Notes under the pieces: generated by a model
What the model saw: the letters and a program-made list of their open reading frames with translations, nothing else
What the model was told of the DNA's origin: nothing
Databases searched by the model: none
Assembly: GCA_950097015.1 (NCBI GenBank)
Contig: CATNEN010000038.1
Span: forward strand, 7,004,001 to 7,068,000
Reading direction: 5' to 3'
DNA: 64,000 nt
Source: Macrostomum hystrix
Lineage: Eukaryota > Platyhelminthes > Macrostomidae
Program-made: the position numbers and the translations under genes
In this document: piece by piece, positions 24,401 through 32,859 of the stretch
How positions within the stretch are numbered: the stretch's first letter is position 1
Layout of the letters: each line of letters opens with the position of its first letter

Positions 24401-26312
24401 TAGACATGAGAGATAGTCGTATGGGGAGTAGGTTGAGCGGGTTGACATAAGTGGGACAATGGTGCAGCAGGTAGGGTGAGGGAGGCAGCAGGTCGGGTGA
24501 GGGAGGCAGCAGGTCGGGTGAGGGAGGCAGCAGGTCAGGTGAGGGAGGCAGCAGGTCAGGTGAGGGAGGCAGCAGGTCAGATGAGGGAGGCAGCAGGTCA
24601 GGTGAGGGAGGCAGCAGGTCAGATGAGGGAGGCAGCAGGTCAGGTGAGGGAGGCAGCAGGTCAGGTGAGGGAGGCAGCAGGTCAGGTGAGGGAGGCAGCA
24701 GGTCAGGTGAGGGAGGCAGCAGGTCAGGTGAGGGAGGCAGCAGGTCAGGTGAGGGAGGCAGCAGGTCAGGTGAGGGAGGCAGCAGGTCAGGTGAGGGAGG
24801 CAGCAGGTCAGATGAGGGAGGCAGCAGGTCAGGTGAGGGAGGCAGCAGGTCAGGTGAGGGAGGCAGCAGGTCAGATGAGGGAGGCAGCAGGTCAGGTGAG
24901 GGAGGCAGCAGGTCAGGTGAGGGAGGCAGCAGGTCAGGTGAGGGAGGCAGCAGGTCAGGTGAGGGAGGCAGCAGGTAGGGTGCTAACCAGGCTTCACGAA
25001 GGTGGCAGTCTCGCCGAAGAAGCCGCAGCGCACGGCGGGACTAGCATCGGGCACATTGCAGGTAATAAACATTTCCACATAGCCAGACAGAAATAAGTCC
25101 CTGGTGCAGAATCGGCCTATTCGCATCTCAGAGAAGTCGGACAAGAGCACATTCTTGGCTGTCAGTAAATAATAGACGTAAGAATAGTTGCCAGATGAGT
25201 AGGTGAATGAGTAGTGATAGGAGAGCACATCTGGTAAGCGCTTGTTGCTGGACGGTATAACCTCGGCCCAAAATGGCGAGAAGTCGCCAATTTTGAAGGG
25301 CTGCAGAGTAGTGAGGCTAACAACGGACATGATAGACTCAACAGAGCTCTCCAGGTTGAGATTCTTAGCTATGCAGAATGGCATCGCCAGGTAGAGCCCG
25401 TCTTCGGGCGGATTCTGTGAGTCAAGGTACTTTGGCGCCACAGTCAGTGTAGTTTTAGCGGACGAATCTCGGCAGACCACAGCTCTGATTGCCTGTCTGA
25501 GTTTCTTGTCGATCTGGTTGAAGTCGATCAGCAGCGGCTGGTCGGGCACCAGGGGGGTCCTATCGCAGGAGCCGCACAGGTAGGTCATGCAGAGGTACAG
25601 GTAGCCATTGCTCACGTACATGGCCTTCACGTGGTTAGGCATCGGGCGGATGTTGCATTTCGGTAAGCGCTGCAAGACCTGGCAACGGAGAGGGTTGGTC
25701 CGAGGATATGCCCCATCTGCTGGTCTCAACTTGCTGGAGAGTACCATCTGCTTTTCTGTCTTCTGCTCAGAATCCTTGAGAACACTGGCTTAAATCTATA
25801 GCTGTCTTCTGCTGTGAATCATTGAGAACACTGGCTAAAATCTATAGCTGTCTTCTGCTCAGAGTCCTTGAGAACACTGGCTTAAATCTATAGCTGTCTT
25901 CCGCTCAGAGTCCTTGAGAACACTGGTTTTAATCCAGAGTCCTTGAGAACAATGGGCTTAATCTATAAAACTAAAAAAAATGTCGTGCACAAGCGGACTA
26001 AAAGCACAAAGGAGAGATAAGAGCACACACCTGATGCGGCAGACAGTTGGTCGAGTCATTTTTCGGCCCAACGACGGTGACTTTAGCATTCGTGAAGTCG
26101 GCCCTCAAATGGATGAGCTGATCGGGCTGGGCTAACACAATGTACTCAGCCCCAGTGCTGCTAGTGTACAGCTCGATGTGACTGAAGCCGCTGCCCCTGA
26201 AGACTGTGACGTCACTGTTGGACTCAATCGATAGTGCCACGGAGGCACTGAACAAAAGCAGCAGCAGCAGCAGCAGAGGCGCCAGCCAACGCAGAAAATG
26301 TGACATTGTCAT
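9392..26312 (-). CDS. Plexin, semaphorin receptor, complete coding region
   Basis: Plexins bind semaphorins at the cell surface and switch off Rap/Ras-family GTPases through a cytoplasmic split GAP domain, steering axons and cell movement. Twenty exons join with consistent phases to 2215 residues: 26312-26031, 25747-24988, 24316-23700, 22036-21860, 21578-21344, 21155-20851, 19677-18772, 18424-18257, 18171-17813, 17278-16993, 16726-16311, 15766-15478, 15259-15020, 14151-13929, 13537-13511, 13406-13212, 12215-11917, 11421-11191, 10821-10522, 9724-9392. Order: signal peptide, sema, PSI, IPT repeats, one membrane span, GAP halves around a Rho-binding insert. Two in-frame ATGs (26312, 26306) could start it. 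The acceptor of exon 17 is the least certain. The C terminus (after residue 2105) is glutamine/serine-rich and not family-typical. Family assignment is firm; A or B subtype is not decided. Confidence 0.93.
9735..10500. repeat. Plexin intron 19 minisatellite, 14-15 bp
   Basis: About 50 units of GGTGTGAGATGGGTT or a one-base-shorter form, with occasional GAGTGT inserts. On the transcribed strand the unit has neither GT nor AG. The array comes within about ten bases of the acceptor of exon 20 (cacacctggcag), as though grown from the pyrimidine tract. Confidence 0.93.
10890..11130. repeat. Plexin intron 18 minisatellite, 21 bp
   Basis: About 11 diverged units containing GTTATCCGGATTCTAAGTC. Divergence rises toward 11100. 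Confidence 0.9.
11480..11910. repeat. Plexin intron 17 minisatellite, 21 bp
   Basis: About 19 nearly identical units of AGTCCTCATCTCCCCTTCCC plus one C. The strand shown is all pyrimidine except for two or three bases per unit. The last, imperfect unit runs into the donor of exon 17 (caatcctcacc on this strand). Confidence 0.93.
12368..13170. repeat. Plexin intron 16 minisatellite, 21-29 bp, with 304-bp higher-order copy
   Basis: Built from GACA repeats punctuated by CACCCAGGACAGACAG. The distinctive block beginning cctaggacag and containing GACGGACAG occurs at 12781 and again at 13085, and its neighbours match too, so about 304 bases were duplicated as a block. Confidence 0.93.
13580..13915. 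repeat. Plexin intron 14 minisatellite, 30-31 bp
   Basis: About 11 units containing AAGAGAATCTCACCCCCAG. On the transcribed strand each unit reads GGGGGTGAGATTCTCTTAGG, so it offers a GGTGAG donor-like and a TTAG acceptor-like sequence. Confidence 0.92.
14290..14730. repeat. Plexin intron 13 minisatellite, 30 bp, three-unit periodicity
   Basis: About 14 units containing TCTCACCCTGTTTGTCTATT then GGACT(C/G)AAAG. The C/G variant follows the order G,C,C repeated, which means a 90-base superunit expanded. Confidence 0.95.
15335..15440. repeat. Plexin intron 12 minisatellite, 17 bp
   Basis: Six copies of GTGGGTGCAGTGGGGAG. The transcribed strand of the unit has no GT or AG. Confidence 0.92.
15960..16255. 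repeat. Plexin intron 11 minisatellite, 19 bp
   Basis: About 15 units of AATGACAATGACCAATCGG with A/G exchange in CGG/CAG. Each unit contains a CCAAT pentamer. Confidence 0.92.
16311..16726 (-). other. Plexin exon 11: membrane span and juxtamembrane helix
   Basis: Residues about 1407-1430 form one hydrophobic span ([20 protein letters not shown]) followed by basic [12 protein letters not shown] charged helix ([17 protein letters not shown]) follows, as in plexins, where the juxtamembrane coiled coil mediates dimerisation. Confidence 0.9.
16795..16990. repeat. Plexin intron 10 minisatellite, 13 bp
   Basis: About 14 units of GTCACAATGGA(CG/TA). The last unit abuts the donor region of exon 10. 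Confidence 0.9.
17300..17790. repeat. Plexin intron 9 minisatellite, 22 bp
   Basis: About 21 units containing CTAATCCGTCCCTACTCAAT, filling almost the whole intron. Variants with CCATTCC and CCGTACC recur in blocks. Confidence 0.93.
18490..18770. repeat. Plexin intron 7 minisatellite, about 20 bp, copied from the 5' splice site
   Basis: Units on the transcribed strand read GTCTAAGTCTTGATCCCCAT. The genuine donor of exon 7 reads GTAAGTCTCGATCCTGA, so the unit shares its core. One unit (donor-like bases at 18708-18707) still reads GTAAGTCTTGATCC. Confidence 0.9.
19681..19915. repeat. Plexin intron 6 TGAG array next to the acceptor
   Basis: About 58 tetranucleotides. On the transcribed strand it is CTCACTCAC running directly into cccag, the acceptor of exon 7, so the array serves as the pyrimidine-rich tract. 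Confidence 0.93.
20500..20760. repeat. Plexin intron 6 minisatellite, 20 bp
   Basis: About 13 purine-rich units of GAAAGGACAGGTTGAGGGGA and a GACATGGTGAGG variant. It is a second, unrelated array in the same intron. Confidence 0.92.
21590..21785. repeat. Plexin intron 4 pyrimidine-rich low complexity
   Basis: CT-rich sequence with loose CTACTTCTCTC phrases. Too irregular to call a tandem array; possibly a decayed one. Confidence 0.5.
22037..23244. other. Plexin intron 3, part before the SINE
   Basis: Mostly unique AT-rich sequence. From about 23165 a short array of CAGATCCC(T/C)ATCA units begins; it is interrupted by a SINE and resumes at about 23605-23640. Confidence 0.6.
23245..23601 (+). 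mobile_element. tRNA-derived SINE, family B, copy 2
   Basis: Opposite orientation to the copy at 7.8 kb and clearly homologous along its length. The head reads GGTGGCAAAGCGATTAAC with B box GTTCGATTCC, and the tail is AATTATTATTATTAC. More diverged in the head than copy 1. It is inserted within a CAGATCCC-type tandem repeat inside plexin intron 3, so its target duplication cannot be told from repeat units. Confidence 0.8.
24466..24985. repeat. Plexin intron 2 minisatellite, 21 bp
   Basis: About 24 units with TCAGGTGAGGGAGGCAGCAG. This strand shows a perfect CAG|GTGAGG donor motif in nearly every unit, but plexin is read from the other strand, where the unit contains neither GT nor AG. The array reaches to within about 15 bases of the donor of exon 2. 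Confidence 0.94.
25770..25975. repeat. Plexin intron 1 repeat, about 46 bp
   Basis: About four units containing CTTGAGAACACTGGCTTAAA and CTATAGCTGTCTTCTGCTC. The last unit merges into the acceptor of exon 2. Confidence 0.88.
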
Positions 26313-26344
26313 AGAATTGCGTCAATCCAAGCATAGTATTCCCA

Positions 26345-26352
26345 CCTTTATA
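26345..26352 (-). promoter_or_regulatory. Possible TATA box of plexin
   Basis: TATAAAGG on the minus strand about 33-40 bases before the plexin ATGs. If used, the leader would be only a few bases long. Equally it may be chance, since an upstream non-coding exon cannot be excluded. Confidence 0.25.
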
Positions 26353-27440
26353 GCGAACGTCCAGGTGGGGCAAGCCTAGAAGTGGCCTGGTATCCTGCCC
26401 TTCTTCGAGTGCTGAAAGTTGTTGGTTTAATAATTTTCTAATGGGACAAATTTGCTTGAAAATAAATCTATGTCACAGGTGAGTTGCTAGTATACAAGTT
26501 CAACAGAACTAAACTATAATAATCGGTGAGCAGTGTTTTTGTTGCTTTCCGATTTCAATTTTTCTTCTCGTTTTTTTTCAAGTTAAGCGAAGCGTCAAGT
26601 GCCAAGTAGAGATTTTCTTCTCTGCACGTCTGAATTTCGCGTCTTCAGTCCCGGGAGCGCTGACCAATGGAGACTAAAGAAGAGGACCACAGAGAGAGAG
26701 AGAGTGAGAGGGACTGGTCGGAGTGGCACAGACCTCGTGAGGGCATGTGGGCTGCGGGTAGATGCTGAGAATGCACACAATCGTACGCAGATGAGCGAAT
26801 TGCAAAGATAGAATAATTAAGAAAGACAATGCCTATATAGCTAACACTATATAGGCTTGGAGACTGGTCTGCTATATATCTTTAACAGGGTCGGAGGGTG
26901 GGCGTCTAACTGAAGCAGAAGGCATACGAGAATAAATTAAGGAAAAAGTGTAGAATTTGCGACCACAGAAAGCTGTGCTCATGACCAGAGACTCGGTTGA
27001 GGTGGTGCCCGGGGCAGTGAATAAAAATCTGAGCTCTTAACTAAGGCAGGCAGCCGATGCGCAATAGAAAACTGGCGAACTGAATAATCAACAGGCCGCG
27101 AGGAGGCGGGGTGGGTGCCGCACAGAAACTCTGCAGTAGGAGGCATTGTCCAATGCGCGGCGTACCCAGCTATGGCAGGAGATAAGGACTAGCTTCTCAT
27201 TTCCCTATCTGAGCTCAAATAAGGCTTAGTCTCTACCTGATTACTGGGATTTGCTGTACGCAGTAAAGCCAAGGGCCGATATTTTTACCTGCGAACATTT
27301 CGCAGGCGATTACAGTGACTGAGCGAATCATGAACCGTAAGCGACGTGATAAAAATAGGAATATTATAGGATAACAGGTGCATATGAAGGCTTCCGACAG
27401 TTCTATACGTAATGATTAGAAATAACAAAGAATACAACGT
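26353..27440. other. Upstream region of plexin, no gene seen
   Basis: Unique sequence with short frames only. On the minus strand ATGTTCGCAG|GTAAAAAT near 27290 could be the donor of a 5' exon, but nothing confirms it. Confidence 0.4.
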
Positions 27441-27444
27441 AATA

Positions 27445-28785
27445 ACACATGATCCCACAGAAACACCAGAAGAAGAGGTGCAATGATCCCACAGAAACAC
27501 CACAAGAAGAGGTGCAATGATCCCACAGAAACATCCCAAGAAGAGGTGCAATGATCCCACAGAAACACCACAAGAAGAGGTGCAATGATCCCACAGAAAC
27601 ATCCCAAGAAGAGGTGCAATGATCCAACAGAAACACCACAAGAAGAGGTGCAATGATCCCACAGAAACACCACAAGAAGAGGTGCAATGATCCCACAGAA
27701 ACACCACAAGAAGAGGTGCAATGATCCCACAGAAACACCACAAGAAGAGGTGCAATGATCCCACAGAAACACCACAAGAAGAGGTGCAATGATCCCACAG
27801 AAACATCCCAAGAAGAGGTGCAATGATCCCACAGAAACACCACAAGAAGAGGTGCCATGATCCCACAGAAACACCACAAGAAGAGGTGTAATGATCCCAC
27901 AGAAACATCCCAAGAAGAGGTGCAATGATCCAACAGAAACACCACAAGAAGAGGTGCAATGATCCCACAGAAACACCACAAGAAGAGGTGCAATGATCCC
28001 ACAGAAACATCCCAAGAAGAGGTGTAATGATCCCACAGAAACATCCCAAGAAGAGGTGTAATGATCCCACAGAAACACCACAAGAAGAGGTGCAATTATC
28101 CCACAGAAACACCACAAGAAGAGGTGCAATGATCCCACAGAAACACCACAAGAAGAGGTGCAATGATCCCACAGAAACACCACAAGAAGAGGTGCAATGA
28201 TCCCACAGAAACATCCCAAGAAGAGGTGCAATGATCCCACAGAAACACCACAAGAAGAGGTGCAATGATCCCACAGAAACACCACAAGAAGAGGTGCAAT
28301 GATCCCACAGAAACACCACAAGAAGAGGTGTAATGATCCCACAGAAACATCCCAAGAAGAGGTGCAATGATCCAACAGAAACACCACAAGAAGAGGTGCA
28401 ATTATCCCACAGAAACACCACAAGAAGAGGTGCAATGATCCCACAGAAACACCACAAGAAGAGGTGCAATGATCCCACAGAAACACCACAAGAAGAGGTG
28501 CAATGATCCCACAGAAACATCCCAAGAAGAGGTGTAATGATCCCACAGAAACACCACAAGAAGAGGTGCAATGATCCCACAGAAACACCACAAGAAGAGG
28601 TGCAATGATCCCACAGAAACACCACAAGAAGAGGTGCAATGATCCCACAGAAACACCACAAGAAGAGGTGCAATGATCCCACAGAAACACCACAAGAAGA
28701 GGTGCAATGATCCCACAGAAACACCACAAGAAGAGGTGCAATGATCCCACAGAAACATCCCAAGAAGAGGTGCAATGATCTAATC
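27445..28785. repeat. 34-bp minisatellite, about 39 units
   Basis: Units contain GATCCCACAGAAACACCACA then AGAAGAGGTGCAAT. Two main variants (ACACCACA and ACATCCCA) alternate in blocks. Three units (34 x 3 = 102 bases) return to frame, which explains minus-strand open frames of 400-500 codons; I reject these as genes. Confidence 0.94.
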
Positions 28786-29796
28786 ACAATCGACTTAAGT
28801 AATCAAGAAACAAAACATTTACTAAGCGACTACTTAAAGAACTAAATTATAATGAGCATAAAATGAGTAAGTCAGTACAGAGAGTTTCAAGCGTACTTTT
28901 GTATTAATGCAATACTTAACGATTGCCTTAAAATTGCGTCCAATGTTCGCGCATTCGTTAATAATGCCTTTATTTTGTGCTATTATTTAATAGTATTACT
29001 AAGCATAATAACTAGACATTGCTGTTCGAAGTTTGATCTGACACTAGGCAAATCTTACGTAAGCTGCAATATAATGAGACTGTCCACCTGTTTGGGCAAC
29101 AACAACAATACGAGGTATCGGTCAGTCACATGGATTAAACGCACACACAATAATTATGTACAGACAAAATAGGCCCTTTATTATATTATATTATAGTTAA
29201 CTGAAGAACAGCAAGTTTATTATTGACACCGGAGCCATAATTGCTTATTCGGAAAAATACAAAAAAAAGAAATTCCTAACTACTTTCAGTAGAATGAATT
29301 GCTTGTTTTGCTAAAAATCGACAAACAAAAAATACAATTCAATAGCCTGTTTGGCATTTCAAAGACCGCAAGGAAAAGTCCATGGACAGCAGGGAAGAAT
29401 CATGGTCTGTCGTGGAAACCAGGAAAGGAGATGGTCACAACCAAATACAGCAGGGGATGTCCATGGACAACCGGGAATTTTCATGGACAGCAGAGACAGC
29501 ATTAAGTTTCATGGAAAGCAAAAACAGACTGCAGGGATGTCCAAGAAAGAAATGGTCCATGGACAGTAGGTAAGAAAACTGGGACAGCAGTGACATTAGG
29601 AAAGGATCATGGACAGCCAGGGAAGTTCCATGGACAGCTGCTTGTGAACGCCTGCCTTGACTGAGTTTAAATTCGCGAAGAAATAGAGGTCTAGGTCTTC
29701 GCTCGCGGGGTCTGCGATCTTAATTTATAAAAACACAAACTAGAAACTAACAAGATGAAATCGCGCATAATCAACGGATCAATCAAAGCCAATAAA
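28786..29796. other. Intergenic, degenerate CCATGGACAGCAGGGA repeats at 29370-29640
   Basis: The first half is AT-rich and empty. From 29370 about a dozen diverged phrases around CATGGACAGCAGGGA recur at 20-40 base intervals, an old decayed array. The 3' untranslated region of the RRM gene must begin at its right edge. Confidence 0.55.
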
Positions 29797-31313
29797 TCAA
29801 TTGCTCTTCTCGCTGCCGCTCCTCTCCTCATCGTCATCATCCTCCTCTTCCTCTTCGTAGTCGTCGGTTTCGCCGCGTCGTCGCCTACTGCTGCCGCCGC
29901 CGGCAACGCCGACATCCTCCGAGTGGCCCGTCGCCGATTCTGTCGACGTATCGCCAACATTCTCGCCGTCGCCGCCGCCGGCAGCCGACTCCGTGACGGA
30001 GGAGGCATCGCCGCCAGCTCCAGATGCCGCCGCCGACGCAGCTGCAGTCGCAGCTGAAGCAGAGTCATTGCCACCGCCACCAGCGCTGGGAGCAAATATG
30101 CAGTTGGCGAAGACGCTGATCTCGTGCTCAGCCTGGCAGTGGCGGAGAAGCTCCCAGCTGCTCAGGAACTGCCGACCACACTTGGCGCAGTCCAGGGTGC
30201 GCGGCTCGCCAGACAGCTTGCAGCGGCAGACGAAGCGGCGCCGGCAGCCTGCGACAGGTGTACAGGGGATTTCCCAGTTAAACAGAGCATGGGAGTGGGA
30301 ATAACACAAGAGTTTGGGAGCCATCAGACAGGGGATAAAAGCCATTAGAATGGGGAGTTGTGTTGGATGGGGATAACAGAAGAGGAGGAAAGACAGGATA
30401 ACAGTGATCAGACAGGAAAAGTTTCACATGGGACTCGGTCACCTTCTCTCTTGTGCTCGATGAGGCGGTCAGCACTGCTAAAAAGGTCCCTGCAGTAGCC
30501 GCAGACCAGGAAGTCACGGCTGGCAGGCAGCCGGTCACCGACAAGCCGGCCAGAGCCCGCGGACAGTTTGCCCGAGCTGCCAGAATCGAACAGTTTGTTG
30601 TCCTCGTGCCCAACTGACGGCAGTCGGCGAGGTCCCAGACGATCTTTAACGCTGACACCGCTGGCAGCGACTCCGGAGCCTGACAAACTGGAGCCGCCGC
30701 CGTGACGATCGCGCCTATTTTTAGGCTCGGACGCGATGTTGACATCGATCGTCTGGCCCGCGTAGACTTTGCCGTCCTCGCGCTGGCAGGCAGCCCTGGC
30801 TGTCGGCTCGTCTATGTACTGCACAAATGCGAAGCCGTTATGCACGTTCACCTCGGCCACGTGACCGTGCCGGCTGAAGATTCTTTCAACATCCGCGCGC
30901 CCCAACTCGTTGGTGTTTAAGTTGCCGATAAACACGCGGCCCATGGGATTATGCCCACCACCGGATCCGCCACCTCCGTGCTGCTGGGAACGCTGAAGAA
31001 GCGGCTGCTGATGAAGCAACAGCTGCTGCTGCTGCGGCTGCTGCTGCATCATGAACTGCATATTCATAGGATTCGCCTGCATCTGCATCTGTGGCGGCGG
31101 CATCTGTGGAGGCGGCATCACAGGCGCTGGCATTGGCGCGGCGCCGGGGTGATAGCCCACGAACTGCTGCTGCGGCTGCTGGCCGTACGCCATCATGGGC
31201 AGCTGTCCGGGTGCCTGCATTCCAGGCGCCATCATCTGCGGCATGGCGGGCTGCATAGTACTGCTGACAGGAGCCATGGGCATCATGCCCTGCATGTGCG
31301 GGTTTACCTGCAT
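29797..31313 (-). CDS. hnRNP C/RALY-type RRM protein with BCL11-like zinc fingers
   Basis: Probable nuclear RNA-binding regulator. Two exons (31313-30443, 30248-29797) join in phase 1 to 440 residues. Residues 1-120 are methionine, proline and glutamine-rich. An RRM at about 125-196 has RNP2 VFIGNL and RNP1 NGFAFVQY, closest by eye to the hnRNP C/RALY group (IGNLNT, AGQTIDVNIASEPK). A first finger, C271-C274-H287-C292, has the EHKREGC ending of the CCHC finger at the N terminus of BCL11 proteins, and the intron splits it. A second, C311-C314-H327-H332 (CAKCGRQFLSSWELLRHCQ), is C2H2. The tail is alanine/serine-rich, then acidic (a run of glutamates and aspartates) and likely nuclear. The start follows an attttcag acceptor by one base, as expected for trans-splicing; internal ATGCAG|GTAAAC resembles a donor but the frame continues sensibly. 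Confidence 0.82.
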
Positions 31314-31980
31314 GCTGAAAATTCGCTGCGCAAGTCGCTGATCCGAGTTTCAGTAGTCTAGTCGGCTTTCAGGGAGACTTTGAGTTGCCACTCAGGTCTA
31401 TATATTTAACTGATTGTGAAATGTAAATTGCTGAAACAGAATTCAAGCTAGATTATTTATTTTTGTTAAGTTAAATATACAGACATCAGCACCTATCTTG
31501 AAAATGTATACTTAGACAAACAAATGTAATAGTGGCATTTGTGCTGCTACCCAGGACTAGATTATAATTTCCTTATATTTAAAATATTACAGAAAGTAGA
31601 GCTTGAATTTAATCTTTAGTTACTTTAAATACATTCTAACAAGTATTACTTTCAAATACTCCTTAGTCTCGAAGATGTAGTGTACGCCGGAATTCCTCTG
31701 GCGTACACCATTGCTTAGGCCATTTTGGCGTACAGTTTCTGGCGTACAGTTTCTGGCGTACAAAAACTCTGAAAAATGTAATGGCGTACAAGCGTCTACA
31801 AGTGCAACTTTAATTGGCGTACAGTATTATAAAAGCCTAACAAAACTTAACTCGTAAGATAACGTAAGACATTTACATTTTTTGTTAACTTATAGTTAAT
31901 TTATTTACTTTCGTAATGATTATATCACAACTAAAATAGTTTGCATAATTTTATTTTTCGCATCAAAACATAACTTTCTG
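31314..31980. other. Upstream region with a cluster of GGCGTAC heptamers
   Basis: AT-rich. Between 31680 and 31826 GGCGTAC occurs six times and its inverse once (GTGTACGCC facing GGCGTACAC), far above expectation. Such clusters occur in sub-terminal regions of DNA transposons, but no partner end was found. Confidence 0.5.
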
Positions 31981-31984
31981 CACG

Positions 31985-32855
31985 GAGCTATGGCAGCTGC
32001 TTGAGGCGTGCTTAGATGATGAGACCGTCAGCTTCCTGCACTAGCCTCTACTGGACAGCCGCCTATGTTTACCATCACCTGCGATAAAAGTACCCCTGGC
32101 CGGACTACCAATCAAGCCGTTCTCCTGGATCGTTGCGATGCAGGTCAGGCACTAGCTATTCCTGCTGGTGCACCGGCCGTGTATGAAGACGATATGCAGG
32201 CTGGTGGAGAAGCGTTGGCACACCGGTTGCTGGACACACTAAAACCATTCTAGCCACCACTGGACAATCTTGTCGGCGTCGTAGCTTAATATAACTTAAT
32301 ATAATATACAATTGATCAATGCTAATAATTTTCCACCTTTCATTTCTTGTCAGAGGCCATTGTCGAGACGTTTTACAGCACAATGCGCTCACAGCAGCAA
32401 GCTGGCGGTCAGCACAATGACAGCCTTGAACTGAGGACGAAGCTACGCTGGATGCTTCCCCCTGTGGGGAGTGCGGCTTGCGAGCGGCTGCTTGACAAAG
32501 CAGCCAAGCTATTCTACCCCGGAGACACTAGGCGCAATCTGCGACACCATCGCAGCCCATACTTCGTTGATCCACGGGCAAAGAAGCACGATGTCAGTAA
32601 GGTTGTCGACAAGCGGAGCTCCCTCCAGTCGCGCTGCCCCTTCGTTGGACTGCCAAATCCAAACCTCGAGGCCGAGTGAGACCGACGTCCGACGGCAGGT
32701 CACGGCGGACGAACTGCAATTGACTTTGTTTGGGGATTAACTTTGTGAGATTTGGTATTTGTATGTCTGCACAGTCTGCTGCCCTTAATTAACTGTAAGA
32801 TCTACTGCCATGCCATAGCGTCCACGGAGTGAAGGAGGAGGAGAGAGCAATAAAA
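31985..32855 (+). pseudogene. Exon-like remnant of an uncharacterised, perhaps transposon-borne gene
   Basis: A GC-richer island in AT-rich DNA. A 3' exon begins after ttcttgtcag at about 32353 and stays open to 32679 (IVETFYSTMRSQQQAGGQ, LELRTKLRWMLPP, CERLLDKAAKLFYPG), with AATAAA at 32851. Upstream, 32065-32253 is open but I could not join the two in phase with confidence. I do not recognise the protein. The GGCGTAC cluster just before it hints at a DNA transposon. It could also be a small real gene. Confidence 0.35.
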
Positions 32856-32859
32856 TGCA

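Larger units (their letters stand above)
23700..26312 (-). other. Plexin exons 1-3: signal peptide and sema domain
   Basis: The start is followed by a leucine-rich signal peptide (run of eight leucines) ending near residue 27. Residues about 30-553 form the sema propeller, with cysteines at CRDSSAK, FCTRDLF, ITCNVP and VRCGFF in the usual region. An insertion of glycine and about 18 serines near residue 430 is lineage-specific low complexity. Exon 3 ends LFALTSSE, the usual edge of sema before PSI. Confidence 0.88.

Noticed and set aside
27285-28787. 500-codon minus-strand frame of repeated hydrophobic text
   Set aside because: Three frames of the 34-bp array interleave and all read through; no start context or domain.
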